Assembly: GCF_011044995.1 (NCBI RefSeq)
Contig: NZ_JAAKZW010000006.1
Span: forward strand, 1 to 64,000
Length of the DNA stretch: 64,000 bases
From: Streptomyces mesophilus
GTDB taxonomy: Bacteria; Actinomycetota; Actinomycetes; Streptomycetales; Streptomycetaceae
Direction: 5' to 3'
The position numbers and the translations under genes were made by a program. Under the pieces are notes generated by a model. The model was not told the origin of the DNA and did no database searches. It saw only the letters and a list, made by a program, of their open reading frames with translations. Numbering within the stretch: the first letter of the stretch is position 1; every line of letters begins with the position of its first letter. This document shows, piece after piece, positions 32,421 to 40,921 of this stretch.

Positions 32421-33341
32421 ATGACCAAGCACGTACTCGCCCAGAACCAGTACGGCAAGGCCGAGAACCGCATCGTCCACGTCACCCGCAAGGGCAACGA
32501 CGGCTCCTGGCACGAGATCCGCGACCTGAACGTCTCGGTCGCCCTGCGCGGTGAGTTCCGCGAGGTCCACCTCACCGGCGACAACGCCAACTGCCTGCCG
32601 ACGGACACCACGAAGAACACCGTCTACGCCTTCGCCAAGGAGCACGGCATCAGCTCGCCGGAGGCCTTCGGCATCCTGCTCGCCAAGCACTTCGTGACCT
32701 CGCAGGCGCCCATCCACGAGGCGCAGATCCGGATCGAGGAGTACGCCTGGGAGCGGATCTCCGTGCCCACGCGCAAGGAGCAGCACTCCTTCGTGCGCAA
32801 GGGGCAGGAGACCCGCACCTCGCAGATCACCTTCAGCGAGCACACCGGTCAGCTCCAGGTGATCTCCGGCCTGAAGGACCTGACCGTCATGAACTCCACC
32901 AACTCGGAGTTCCACGGCTTCATCAAGGACAAGTACACGACCCTGCGGGAGGCGTACGACCGCATCCTGGCCACCAAGGTCACCTCGCGCTGGGCGTACT
33001 CGGCGGCGGCCGCGTCCGACGGGGAGTTCGACTGGGACCGCTCGTACGCGAAGGTCCGCTCGCACCTGCTCGACGCGTTCGCCGAGACGTACAGCTACTC
33101 GCTGCAGCAGACCCTGAACCAGATGGCCGAGCGGGTCCTCGACCACTGCCCGAGGGTCAACGAGGTCCGCCTCAACCTCCCCAACAAGCACCACTTCCTT
33201 GTCGATCTGGAGCCGTTCGGCCTCAAGAACGACAATGAGGTGTACTACGCGGCGGACCGGATGTACGGCCTCATCGAAGGCACGATCCACCGCGACGGCG
33301 TCCAGCCGGTGATCGCGACCAGCGACTGGATCGTGGCGTAA
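32421..33341 (+). CDS. Urate oxidase (uricase)
   Basis: This enzyme oxidises urate to 5-hydroxyisourate with oxygen and no cofactor, the first step of urate breakdown. The 306 residues hold the two T-fold modules of the family. The catalytic Lys is in QNQYGKAENRIVHV near residue 13, the partner Thr in LPTDTTKNTVYAFAK near 59, and the downstream substrate residues in the FHGFIKDKYTTL and NKHHFLVDL stretches. The start at 32421 follows GAAGGATCAGG. The neighbouring 5-hydroxyisourate hydrolase and OHCU decarboxylase genes often found beside it are absent here. Confidence 0.95.
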   Translation: MTKHVLAQNQYGKAENRIVHVTRKGNDGSWHEIRDLNVSVALRGEFREVHLTGDNANCLPTDTTKNTVYAFAKEHGISSPEAFGILLAKHFVTSQAPIHEAQIRIEEYAWERISVPTRKEQHSFVRKGQETRTSQITFSEHTGQLQVISGLKDLTVMNSTNSEFHGFIKDKYTTLREAYDRILATKVTSRWAYSAAAASDGEFDWDRSYAKVRSHLLDAFAETYSYSLQQTLNQMAERVLDHCPRVNEVRLNLPNKHHFLVDLEPFGLKNDNEVYYAADRMYGLIEGTIHRDGVQPVIATSDWIVA

Positions 33342-33353
33342 CACCTCGCGCTT

Positions 33354-33396
33354 GGGCTCCTGTGGTCCGCCGGGGGGCGGATCGCGGGAGCCCTTT
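33354..33396 (+). terminator. Hairpin terminator after uricase gene
   Basis: GGGCTCC (33354-33360) pairs with GGGAGCCC (33386-33393), with an inner TCCGCC/GGCGGA stem, followed by TTT. It begins 12 bases after the uricase stop. Confidence 0.7.
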
Positions 33397-33422
33397 GGAG
33401 CGGGGCCCTTTAGAGTGCGGGG

Positions 33423-34217
33423 ATGATCAACTCATGGGCGGGGATTGACGATTCCGGGGTCGCCATAGCGGCCGCGCGCGCCGGAGCGGCTGTCGTAAGG
33501 GGCATGTACGGGCAGGACCTGGCCCGGATCGACAAGGGCGCCGGGGACTTCGCCACGGCCGCCGATGTGGCGGCGGAGCAGGCGATCCTGGACGTACTGC
33601 GCGCCGCCCGGCCCGAGGACGCGGTCCTCGGCGAGGAGGGCGGGCGACAGGGCGCCGAGTCCGCCGGGCGCGAGTGGCTGGTGGATCCGTTGTGCGGCAC
33701 GCTCAACTACGCGGTCGGGAACATGGTCGTGGCCGTCAATGTCGCGCTGCCCGACCGGGCGGCCGCCGTGGCCGATCCGTTCAGCGGCGAGGTGTTCGCC
33801 ACCGACGGGCAGCGTGCCTGGGTCTCGTCCGCAGACGGCGTGGACACCGCGCTCGCCCCGACGCCCGCGACCTGTCTGGTCGACGTCAACCTCGACCCGC
33901 CGTTCCCGGGCGCGCCCTCGTTCCGGGCGGTCGAACTGCTTGCCCGGCAGGGATTCATCGAGGACTTCCGCCCGCGGGTCGTCTCCTCCTCGCTCGCGCT
34001 GGCGTGGGTCGCGGCGGGCAAGCGCACCGCCTACGTCACCGATGGCGGCGACTTGTCCGCCAGCGTGCACTTCGCGGCCGGGATCGCCCTGTGCCGGGCC
34101 GCCGGGTGTGTGGTCACGGGAGTGGACGGCGGCCCGATCGGGGCCGGGGGCCGGGGACTTGTGGCGGCGGCCGACGCGGCCACCCATGCCCGGCTGATGG
34201 AGCTCATCGCCGGCTGA
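33423..34217 (+). CDS. Inositol monophosphatase family protein with altered metal motif
   Basis: This is a 264-residue member of the inositol monophosphatase/FBPase/CysQ superfamily. The first metal Glu is in VLGEEGG. The central motif, normally DP(I/L)DGT, reads WLVDPLCGTLNY, so the second Asp is replaced by Cys. The C-terminal motif, normally W-D-x-A-A-G, reads DLSASVHFAAG. Losing the Asp that binds two metals suggests weak, altered or no phosphatase activity. The start is the first ATG, just after the uricase terminator. The substrate is unknown. Confidence 0.8.
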   Translation: MINSWAGIDDSGVAIAAARAGAAVVRGMYGQDLARIDKGAGDFATAADVAAEQAILDVLRAARPEDAVLGEEGGRQGAESAGREWLVDPLCGTLNYAVGNMVVAVNVALPDRAAAVADPFSGEVFATDGQRAWVSSADGVDTALAPTPATCLVDVNLDPPFPGAPSFRAVELLARQGFIEDFRPRVVSSSLALAWVAAGKRTAYVTDGGDLSASVHFAAGIALCRAAGCVVTGVDGGPIGAGGRGLVAAADAATHARLMELIAG

Positions 34218-34278
34218 CCGGGCGTTCATCAGGGCCCGCGGTTCAGCTGCGTCCCGCGGTTCAGCCGCGTAGGACGGT

Positions 34279-34875
34279 TCAGGTACGCGCGGCGGCGTTC
34301 GCCTGCCACTCGCGGCCGATGGAGCGCATCAGTGCCGGGTACACCCCGACGTAGCGGAACGGCTTGATCGCCGCCATGTAGAGCGTGCCGAGCCGCCCGT
34401 TCGGCTTCACCAGGACGGCCATCTGCCCGCGGTGGCCACCGGACCCGTCCGGGACCCAGCCGATGTGCATCACGGCATGCACGGTCTTGTTGCCCAACTC
34501 GGCCGCCCACTCGTCGCCTTGCAGATACAGGGAGGTGAACGGGGACGCGCCGAGTCCGGGCCCGTGCGCGCCCTCGCGAAGGTCCGCCGGCAGCCGGTCG
34601 CGCAGGGAAGACACCCGGTGGTCGACGCCGGTGGCGGGCTTGTCGAGGCCGAGCAGCGCACCGAGCTTCCAGCGGATGGCGAAGAGCGTGCGGGAGACCA
34701 GGCCTTCGCCCTTCACTCCGTCCTGCATGCCGTCCGCGATCTGGCGCACCAGCCACACGAAGTCGTCGGGTCCGCCGGGCGTGGGCAGCGCCCAGACGTC
34801 CTCGACGGTGAAGTCGCCGGCGATCTCATGGATGCGCCAGGGCCGAGCTGTGTGGGCGGTTCGGGGAAGTCGCAT
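34279..34875 (-). CDS. DUF2867 family protein
   Basis: This is a 198-residue protein of the DUF2867 family, common in actinomycetes and without known function. Typical parts are DFVWLVRQIADGM, LFAIRWKLGALLGLDKP and TVHAVMHIGWVPD, ending with AAIKPFRYVGVYPALMRSIGREW. The ATG at 34875 is chosen because AGGGG lies seven bases upstream; an ATG ten codons earlier has no ribosome site. No signal peptide or clear membrane segment is visible. In some genomes the domain is fused to NmrA-like oxidoreductases, which hints at a redox or lipid-binding role, but this is weak. Confidence 0.78.
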   Translation of the reverse strand: MRLPRTAHTARPWRIHEIAGDFTVEDVWALPTPGGPDDFVWLVRQIADGMQDGVKGEGLVSRTLFAIRWKLGALLGLDKPATGVDHRVSSLRDRLPADLREGAHGPGLGASPFTSLYLQGDEWAAELGNKTVHAVMHIGWVPDGSGGHRGQMAVLVKPNGRLGTLYMAAIKPFRYVGVYPALMRSIGREWQANAAART

Positions 34876-34952
34876 GAGCAAACCCCTGTCTATACGGTGG
34901 CTCATCAGACAGCGGCTGCTGGCGTAGGCCACAGGGAGAGTACTGAGCGCAC

Positions 34953-35290
34953 TCAGCGCGCAAGACGATTGTCCCGGAACAGATAGAACGTCTCGACGGG
35001 GCAACGGGGAAGGTCGAGCGTGACGATGAAGTAGATGCACGTCGCGTCGGGCAGGGGGTGCGCGCAGACGGAGCCGTCGTCGTTGCCCGCGGCGTCCACC
35101 TGCCCCGGAACGGGCGCGTTGCCTGTCGCGGCCAGGGACTCCACACTGCGAAGTGTCCACCCGGACGGGCAACCTGTACCCGTCGGCGCGCCTGCGGACC
35201 CAGTCCACCAGCGACGGCTATGTCTGCGTGTTGGACGATACGCCCGAACCGCGGGTCGATGCCCCATACGGTCCAAAGTTTCCGCAGGCG
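34953..35290 (-). pseudogene. Probable decayed small secreted-type protein
   Basis: The last part (about 35147 down to 34953) reads a convincing high-GC3 coding frame, including SVCAHPLPDATCIYFIVTLD and ending ETFYLFRDNRLAR. Upstream, the coding-like pattern shifts to another frame (DWVRRRADGYRLPVRVDTSQCG) and, further up, meets an in-frame TAG before another plausible stretch (GPYGASTRGSG). A frameshift near 35150 plus the TAG would explain this. I do not recognise the family. A short intact ORF in the last frame from about 35297 is the alternative. Confidence 0.35.
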
Positions 35291-35300
35291 AGGACAACCC

Positions 35301-36125
35301 TCAGTCCACCCCGTGCACATCCCCCCGCGTCATCGACCGCACCGCCGCCCCGAACCCCGCCGCGTCCGGTGGCATTCCCGGGTGGTGGGCGTCGGTGGTG
35401 GAGGCCGCGCCCAGGGTGAGGCGGGAGACGATGCGGTAGCGGTCGCCGCGGTAGACGGAGTGGACGTACTCGACGTTGCGGCCCGACGTGTCCGTCGTCA
35501 GGCGCTCGAAGAGGAACGCGGGGGACAGGACCGGTACGTCCAGGAGGCGGGACTCGGCCTCGCTGGTGACCGTCGGCTCGATGGACTGCGTCGCGTCGCG
35601 CACATGCACCCCGTGCTGGGTGCGCAGATGCTCGTAGAGGTCGCCGCCCTCCAGCTCCTCGGCGGTCAGACCCGGCACCAACTTGGCCGGGATATGCAGG
35701 TACTCGATGGCCATGGGGGCCTCGTCGACGATGCGCAGCCGCGCCACGTAGGTGATCTCGGCGGCGGGCGAGATGCGCAGCCGACGGCCCACGCGGGCAC
35801 CCGCGGGCAGCGTGGTGAATTCGAGCAGCCGGCTCGTCCAGGTGCCGGCGGCCTGGGGGAGGGCGAGGGAGTGGTCGTCCGAGACCATCTCCTGCGTGAT
35901 CTTCTCCGGTGCGACGAACATCCCGCGCCCGTGCTCACGCACCAGGACACCCGTGGCGACGAGTTCGTCCACCGCGGCCCGCAGCGTCGGCCGGGAGACA
36001 CCGAGCCGGCCGCACAGGGTGCGCTCGGAGGGGATCGCGTCGCCCGGGCGCCGGGACTCGACGAGTTCGAGCAGGAACTCCCGTACACGATCCCGCTTCA
36101 GCACTCCTGAGGATTCACCGTCCAT
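35301..36125 (-). CDS. GntR/HutC-family transcription regulator of the sugar operon
   Basis: This is a 274-residue regulator. The N-terminal winged helix (residues 8-75) has IPSERTLCGRLGVSRPTLRAAVDEL and GRGMFV. The C-terminal UTRA ligand domain ends NVEYVHSVYRGDRYRIVSRL, typical of the HutC subgroup that includes DasR and NagR. It is divergent from the lipoprotein gene across 207 bases holding four copies of a CAACTGGTC-type site, so it very likely controls this operon and itself. DasR is similar in arrangement, but the sequence differs from what I remember of DasR. The ligand is probably a GlcNAc-related sugar phosphate. Confidence 0.85.
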   Translation of the reverse strand: MDGESSGVLKRDRVREFLLELVESRRPGDAIPSERTLCGRLGVSRPTLRAAVDELVATGVLVREHGRGMFVAPEKITQEMVSDDHSLALPQAAGTWTSRLLEFTTLPAGARVGRRLRISPAAEITYVARLRIVDEAPMAIEYLHIPAKLVPGLTAEELEGGDLYEHLRTQHGVHVRDATQSIEPTVTSEAESRLLDVPVLSPAFLFERLTTDTSGRNVEYVHSVYRGDRYRIVSRLTLGAASTTDAHHPGMPPDAAGFGAAVRSMTRGDVHGVD

Positions 36126-36145
36126 GGGCGGACCTTACCAGAGGT

Positions 36146-36302
36146 GACCAGTTGGTTTGCCTGGTGAGGTGGTCAACCGCGTCGAGGTCGGCGGTCATCG
36201 GACGTTCACCTGGCCAACTATCAACTGGTCCAGGCCTCTTGACGGCTTCATTGGTCCATGCCACCTTGCTCCATCAGCAACTGGTCACCTTTCCAATTGG
36301 TC
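36146..36302. promoter_or_regulatory. Four repeated operator sites in the divergent GntR/lipoprotein promoter
   Basis: CAACTGGTC occurs as its complement at 36146-36154, directly at 36222-36230 and 36278-36286, and as CAATTGGTC at 36294-36302. The GGTC half-site matches the core of HutC/DasR-type operators. The last two lie 31-55 bases before the lipoprotein ATG and could block transcription; the first lies near the GntR start and suits autoregulation. Confidence 0.65.
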
Positions 36303-36332
36303 ATCTCTGTGTGGGTCTGAAAGGGCTGGGTC

Positions 36333-37604
36333 ATGAAGACAGCACGTCTCCTCGCAGGCGCCGCCGCACTCGCGGTCGCCGCCTCGCTCAGCGCATGCGG
36401 TGGCAGCGACGACAAGGGCAACGAGAAGGGCAAGGGGGACGGAGGGCGCACCACCATCGATGTGTGGCTGATGCGCGACAGTGTCTCCGAGGCCTTCCAG
36501 AAGGACTTCGAAAAGGACTTCGAAGCCAAGAACCCCACCATCGACGCCAAGATCCAGATCCAGGAGTGGAACGGGATCGGCCAGAAGATCACCGCCGCTC
36601 TCGCCTCCAACGACGCCCCCGACGTGATCGAGGTCGGCAACACCCAGGTCGCCCAGTACGCGGCCAGCGGCGGCGTGAAGGACCTCAGCGACAAGGTCGG
36701 GGAGCTCGGCGGCGGCGACTGGATCCCGGGCCTGGCCGAACCGGGCAAGGTCGACGGCAAGCAGTACGGCATCCCGTACTACGCGGCGAACCGTGTCGTC
36801 ATCTACCGCACCGACCTCTTCGAGAAGGCCGGCATCAAGCAGCCGCCCACCACCCGCGAGGAGTGGCTGGCCGCGACCAAGAAGCTCAACACCGGTAAGC
36901 AGCAGGGTATTTATCTGCCCGGGCAGAACTGGTACACCCTCGCCGGAATGATCTGGGACGAGGGCGGCGACCTCGCCGTGCAGGAGGGCGAGACCTGGAA
37001 GGGCGCCCTCGACACCCCCGAGGCGCTCGCCGGCATGGACTTCTACAAGGAGCTCCAGGCCCTCGGCAAGGGACCGAAGGACTCCGACGAGGCCGAGCCG
37101 CCGCAGGTCGGCGTGGTCGCCAAGGGCGATGTCGCCCAGGTGATCGCGGTGCCCGGCGGGGCCAAGCTGATCGAGGAGGAGAACCCCGAACTCAAGGGCA
37201 AGCTCGGCTTCTTCCCGATTCCGGGCAAGAGCGCCGACAAGCCCGGCGCCGTGTTCACCGGCGGCTCCGACCTGATCATCCCGGAGGCCTCCGCCGACCA
37301 GGAGGCGGCGTACACCTTCATCAAGGCTCTCTCGGGCGACGAGTGGCAGAAGAAGCTGGCCACGACGATGAGTTACGTGCCGAACAAGAAGGCACTGGCG
37401 AGCGTGCTCGAAGCCGACCCGGGCGCCTCCGCCATGGCCCAGGGCGCCTCGAACGGCCGCGCCACGCCCAACTCCCCGCAGTGGGCGGCCGTCGAGGCCA
37501 ACAACCCGGTCAAGGAGTTCATGACGCAGGTCCTCACCGGCGCCGATCCGAAGAAGGCGGGGGCCACCGCCACCGAGTCCATCAGCAAGGCGCTCGGCGG
37601 CTGA
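36333..37604 (+). CDS. Sugar-binding lipoprotein of ABC importer
   Basis: This is the extracellular solute-binding lipoprotein (family 1) of a carbohydrate ABC importer, 423 residues. The lipobox LSACGG places the lipid-modified Cys at residue 22, followed by a charged Gly-rich linker. The body has TTIDVWLMRDSVSEAFQKD, APDVIEVGNTQVAQY, IPYYAANRVVIYRTDLFEKAG and GGSDLIIPEASADQEAA, typical of disaccharide binders. The gene starts the operon with the two permeases and a GH20 enzyme. The ligand is probably chitobiose or another GlcNAc oligosaccharide, inferred from the GH20 gene. The ATPase is not encoded here; Streptomyces often uses the shared MsiK ATPase. Confidence 0.9.
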   Translation: MKTARLLAGAAALAVAASLSACGGSDDKGNEKGKGDGGRTTIDVWLMRDSVSEAFQKDFEKDFEAKNPTIDAKIQIQEWNGIGQKITAALASNDAPDVIEVGNTQVAQYAASGGVKDLSDKVGELGGGDWIPGLAEPGKVDGKQYGIPYYAANRVVIYRTDLFEKAGIKQPPTTREEWLAATKKLNTGKQQGIYLPGQNWYTLAGMIWDEGGDLAVQEGETWKGALDTPEALAGMDFYKELQALGKGPKDSDEAEPPQVGVVAKGDVAQVIAVPGGAKLIEEENPELKGKLGFFPIPGKSADKPGAVFTGGSDLIIPEASADQEAAYTFIKALSGDEWQKKLATTMSYVPNKKALASVLEADPGASAMAQGASNGRATPNSPQWAAVEANNPVKEFMTQVLTGADPKKAGATATESISKALGG

Positions 37605-37605
37605 G

Positions 37606-38571
37606 ATGACCCTGTCCACCGCGCCGCGCAAAGTGCGCGCCCCGGGGCAGGAGCTGCGGCGGCCGGCTGCCCCCGGCCGCCGCAGGTCCGTAGTCCTGTG
37701 GCCGTATCTGCTCATCGCGCCGACCGTGCTCGGCGTGGTCTTCCTGCTCGTCTATCCGCTGCTGCGCAACGTCCAGCTGTCGTTCCAGAACTTCGGCCTG
37801 GCCGAACTCATCCGCGGCGGCGCCGAGTTCGTCGGCTTCGACAACTACCGCGAGCTGCTCACCGGTCAGGAGTTCTGGGACGTCGTCCAGCGCACCCTGA
37901 TCTGGACCACCGTGAACGTCGTCCTGATCGTCGCCCTCGCCACCCTCGTGGCCCTGATGCTCCAGCGCCTGGGCCGCACGATGCGCATCCTCGTCATGAG
38001 CGCGCTTGCCCTCGCCTGGGCCACCCCGATCCTCGCGGCCACCACGATCTTCCAGTGGCTGTTCGCCTCGCGCCTCGGAGTGGTCAACTGGGTGCTCGTC
38101 CAGCTGGGTTTCGAATCGTACGAGGGCTACTCCTGGTTCGCGGACGGCACCGCCACCTTCAGCATCCTGGTCATCCTCGTGGTCTGGCAGTCGGTCCCGT
38201 TCGCGGCGATCACCATCTACTCCGCGCTGACCACCGTGCCCGCCGAGATTTACGAGTCCGCGCGCCTCGACGGCGCCTCCGACTGGCGGATGTTCCGCTC
38301 CCTGACCGTGCCGATCCTGCGGCCCATCTTCGGCCTGGTGCTCTGTCTCGAAGTGATCTGGGTCTTCAAATGCTTCCCGCAGATCTGGGTGATCAGCGAA
38401 GGCGGACCCAATGACGCCACCACGACGCTGCCCGTCTACGCGTACCAGGTGGCCGTCTCCCAGCAGCACTACGACCTGCAGGCCGCGTCCTCGACCATCA
38501 CCGTCCTGCTGCTCGCGGTGATCCTCTTCGTCTATCTGCGCCAACTGTTCCGCCAGGAGGGGGAGTTGTGA
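37606..38571 (+). CDS. Carbohydrate ABC transporter permease (MalF-like)
   Basis: This is a 321-residue inner permease with six predicted membrane segments, the first around VVLWPYLLIAPTVLGVVFLL. The cytoplasmic coupling (EAA) loop is EIYESARLDGASDWRMFRSL near residue 215, which contacts the ATPase. The ATG lies one base after the lipoprotein stop. The next permease starts inside its stop codon (GTGA). With its partner it forms the channel for the sugar bound by the lipoprotein. Confidence 0.92.
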   Translation: MTLSTAPRKVRAPGQELRRPAAPGRRRSVVLWPYLLIAPTVLGVVFLLVYPLLRNVQLSFQNFGLAELIRGGAEFVGFDNYRELLTGQEFWDVVQRTLIWTTVNVVLIVALATLVALMLQRLGRTMRILVMSALALAWATPILAATTIFQWLFASRLGVVNWVLVQLGFESYEGYSWFADGTATFSILVILVVWQSVPFAAITIYSALTTVPAEIYESARLDGASDWRMFRSLTVPILRPIFGLVLCLEVIWVFKCFPQIWVISEGGPNDATTTLPVYAYQVAVSQQHYDLQAASSTITVLLLAVILFVYLRQLFRQEGEL

Positions 38572-39404
38572 ACCCGCGAGCCCAGCTGCGCCGACTGCCC
38601 CTCAACCTCGCCGCCCTGGCCGTCTTCGTCGTCACGATCTTCCCCGTGTACTGGATGACGTCCACCGCGTTCAAACCCTCCGGCGACATCAACGCCGACA
38701 CCCCGGTGTTCGTCCCGACCAGCCTCACCCTCGAACACTTCCGTACGGCCGTGGCGGCGGACGGCTTCGGCACGTTCTGGCGCAACAGCCTCTTCGTGAC
38801 CGTCACGGCGGTGCTGCTCGCGCTGCTCATCGCGATGGGCGCGGCCTTCGCGGTCGCCCGCCTGCGGTTCCGCGGCAAACGCGGCTTCGTCCTCATGGTG
38901 TTCATCGCCCAGATGGCGCCCTGGGAGGCGATGCTCATCCCCGTCTACATCATCGCCCGCGACACGGATCTGCTCGACCGCCTGGCGATGCTGACGCTGC
39001 TCTACTTCATCTTCACGCTGCCGTTCACCATCATCACGCTGCGCGGCTTCCTCGCCGCCGTCCCCGTGGAGTTGGAGGAAGCGGCCCAGGTCGACGGCTG
39101 CACCCGACTCGGCGCCTTCCGCCGCGTCACCTTCCCGCTGCTCGCTCCCGGCCTGCTCGCGACCTCGCTGTTCGGCTTCATCACCGCCTGGAACGAGTTC
39201 GCCTTCGCCAACATGCTCATCGTCAAGAACCAGGAAGACCGCACCCTGCCCGTCTGGCTCTCCTCGTTCTCCAACACCTTCGGCACCGACTGGGGCGCCA
39301 CCATGGCCGCCTCCACGCTCTTCGCGCTGCCGGTGCTGATCCTCTTCCTCGTGCTGCAACGCCGAGTCACGACCGGCTTCGTCTCGGGTTCCGTCAAGGG
39401 CTGA
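38568..39404 (+). CDS. Carbohydrate ABC transporter permease (MalG-like)
   Basis: This is a 278-residue permease with six membrane segments and the EAA loop ELEEAAQVDGCTRLGAFRRV near residue 166. The GTG start at 38568 overlaps the TGA of the upstream permease, and GGAGGGGGAG precedes it. It pairs with the MalF-like subunit. The GH20 gene follows after 53 bases, so the whole set is probably one operon. Confidence 0.92.
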   Translation: MNPRAQLRRLPLNLAALAVFVVTIFPVYWMTSTAFKPSGDINADTPVFVPTSLTLEHFRTAVAADGFGTFWRNSLFVTVTAVLLALLIAMGAAFAVARLRFRGKRGFVLMVFIAQMAPWEAMLIPVYIIARDTDLLDRLAMLTLLYFIFTLPFTIITLRGFLAAVPVELEEAAQVDGCTRLGAFRRVTFPLLAPGLLATSLFGFITAWNEFAFANMLIVKNQEDRTLPVWLSSFSNTFGTDWGATMAASTLFALPVLILFLVLQRRVTTGFVSGSVKG

Positions 39405-39457
39405 CTCGGATTCCGTCAAAGGCCGACCCACAAAGCCGACCTGAAGGGCTGACCTGC

Positions 39458-40870
39458 ATGCTGATTCCGCGCCCCCGCCAAGTCGTGCGCCAGAGCGGGC
39501 ACTTCATCCTCGACACGCAGACCACCCTGCACCTCGCGCCGGGTGCGGAGCGTGCGGCGGACCTGCTGCGCCTTCGTACGGGACTGCCGCTGCAAGCGGC
39601 GCCGGACAGCAGCTTCGTCCTCGCGATCGACCCGGCACTCAGCGGACTCGGCGACGAGGGATACGGACTGACCGTGGGCCGGGACGCGGTCCTGTTGCGG
39701 GCCCGTACCGACGCCGGCCTGGTCAACGGGGTGCACACCCTCGCGGCCCTTATCGAACGGGGCCACCGCCTGCCCTGCGCCCAGATCAGCGACAGCCCCC
39801 GCTTCCCCTGGCGGGGCGCGATGCTGGACGTCGGCCGCCACTTCCTGCCGATCTCGTACGTACGCGACTTCGTCGACCGCATCGCCGCGTACAAGCTGAA
39901 CGTGCTGCATCTCCACCTCACCGAGGACCAGGGCTGGCGGATGCCGGTGGACGCCTATCCGCTGCTCACCGAGATCGGCTCGGTGCGCGCCCAGACCGGG
40001 GGCGACAGCACACCGCACGGCGGCCACTACACCAAGGCGGAACTGCGGGACCTGGTGACCTACGCGGCCGCGCGCGGGGTCCGGGTCATGCCGGAGATCG
40101 AGATGCCCGGCCATGCGCGGGCCGCGATCGCCGCGTACCCCGAACTCGGCAACGTTCCGGAGCGCCGGCTGACCGTCTGGGACCGCTGGGGCGTCTGCGA
40201 GAACGTGCTCGGCGTCCACGACGAGGTCTTCACCTTCCTGGAGACGGTGCTCGGCGAGGTCATGGACATCTTCGAGGGCCCGTACATCCATCTCGGCGGC
40301 GACGAATGCCCCACCGGCGAATGGGAGGAGAGCCCCCGCGCCCGCGCCGTCGCCGCCGAGGCGGGACTCTCCCCGAAGGAGCTGAACGCCTGGTTCCTCA
40401 CCCGGGTCGGCCGTTACCTGCTCGAAAACGGCCGTACGCCGGTGAGCTGGGCGGAGCCCGACGCGACCGCGCTGCCACCGGAGTTCGTGGTGATGCCCTG
40501 GCGGGACGCCGCCCACGGCCAGGGCGCCGCACGCCGCGGCCACGAGCTGGTGATGACCCCGCACCGGACCACGTATCTCGACTATCCGCAGTCCGACGCC
40601 CCGCACGAGCCGCCCGGCCAGCCCGGCGACCCCGTCACGCTCGACGACGTGTACGGCGCCGAGCCCGCGCCCGCCGAGTGGGAGCCCGCCGAGCGGGCCA
40701 AAGTCCTGGGCACCCAGGCCCAGTTGTGGACCGAGCACGCGGCGACCCCCGCCGAGATCGACTACCTGCTCTTCCCGCGGATCGCCGCGCTCGCCGAGGT
40801 CGCCTGGAGCGAGGGCCCCCGCGACCTCCCCGATTTCCGGCGCCGACTCCAGGCGACCCGGACGCATTGA
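39458..40870 (+). CDS. Beta-N-acetylhexosaminidase (GH20), cytoplasmic
   Basis: This GH20 enzyme removes terminal GlcNAc or GalNAc by substrate-assisted catalysis; it is 470 residues. The N-terminal GH20b domain spans about residues 1-105. The barrel begins PRFPWRGAMLDVGRHFLP, and the catalytic pair Asp282-Glu283 is in HLGGDECPTGEW. There is no signal peptide, so it would act on oligosaccharides brought in by the preceding ABC importer, giving free GlcNAc. The short upstream gap contains a duplicated GACTCGGATTCCGTCAA-like stretch copied from the end of the permease gene. The context and order match chito-oligosaccharide uptake operons in Streptomyces. Confidence 0.93.
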   Translation: MLIPRPRQVVRQSGHFILDTQTTLHLAPGAERAADLLRLRTGLPLQAAPDSSFVLAIDPALSGLGDEGYGLTVGRDAVLLRARTDAGLVNGVHTLAALIERGHRLPCAQISDSPRFPWRGAMLDVGRHFLPISYVRDFVDRIAAYKLNVLHLHLTEDQGWRMPVDAYPLLTEIGSVRAQTGGDSTPHGGHYTKAELRDLVTYAAARGVRVMPEIEMPGHARAAIAAYPELGNVPERRLTVWDRWGVCENVLGVHDEVFTFLETVLGEVMDIFEGPYIHLGGDECPTGEWEESPRARAVAAEAGLSPKELNAWFLTRVGRYLLENGRTPVSWAEPDATALPPEFVVMPWRDAAHGQGAARRGHELVMTPHRTTYLDYPQSDAPHEPPGQPGDPVTLDDVYGAEPAPAEWEPAERAKVLGTQAQLWTEHAATPAEIDYLLFPRIAALAEVAWSEGPRDLPDFRRRLQATRTH

Positions 40871-40921
40871 TCAGGTCACCTGCCGGTGGCCGCACACCCC
40901 CACCATGAGGAGGAACACCTC

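Noticed and set aside
32421..33341. RNA-binding Ro60/TROVE-type protein linked to the tRNA-like RNAs
   Set aside because: The sequence is a clear urate oxidase with its catalytic Lys and Thr blocks; there is no TROVE domain in the window.
34941..34957. CTGAG-CGCA-CTCAG palindrome as an operator
   Set aside because: It is short, lies at the 3' end of a decayed gene and not in a promoter position.
35301..40870. Assignment as the dasRABC(D) locus
   Set aside because: Order and context fit, but the regulator and binding-protein sequences differ from what I recall of DasR and DasA, so only a related chito-oligosaccharide operon is claimed.
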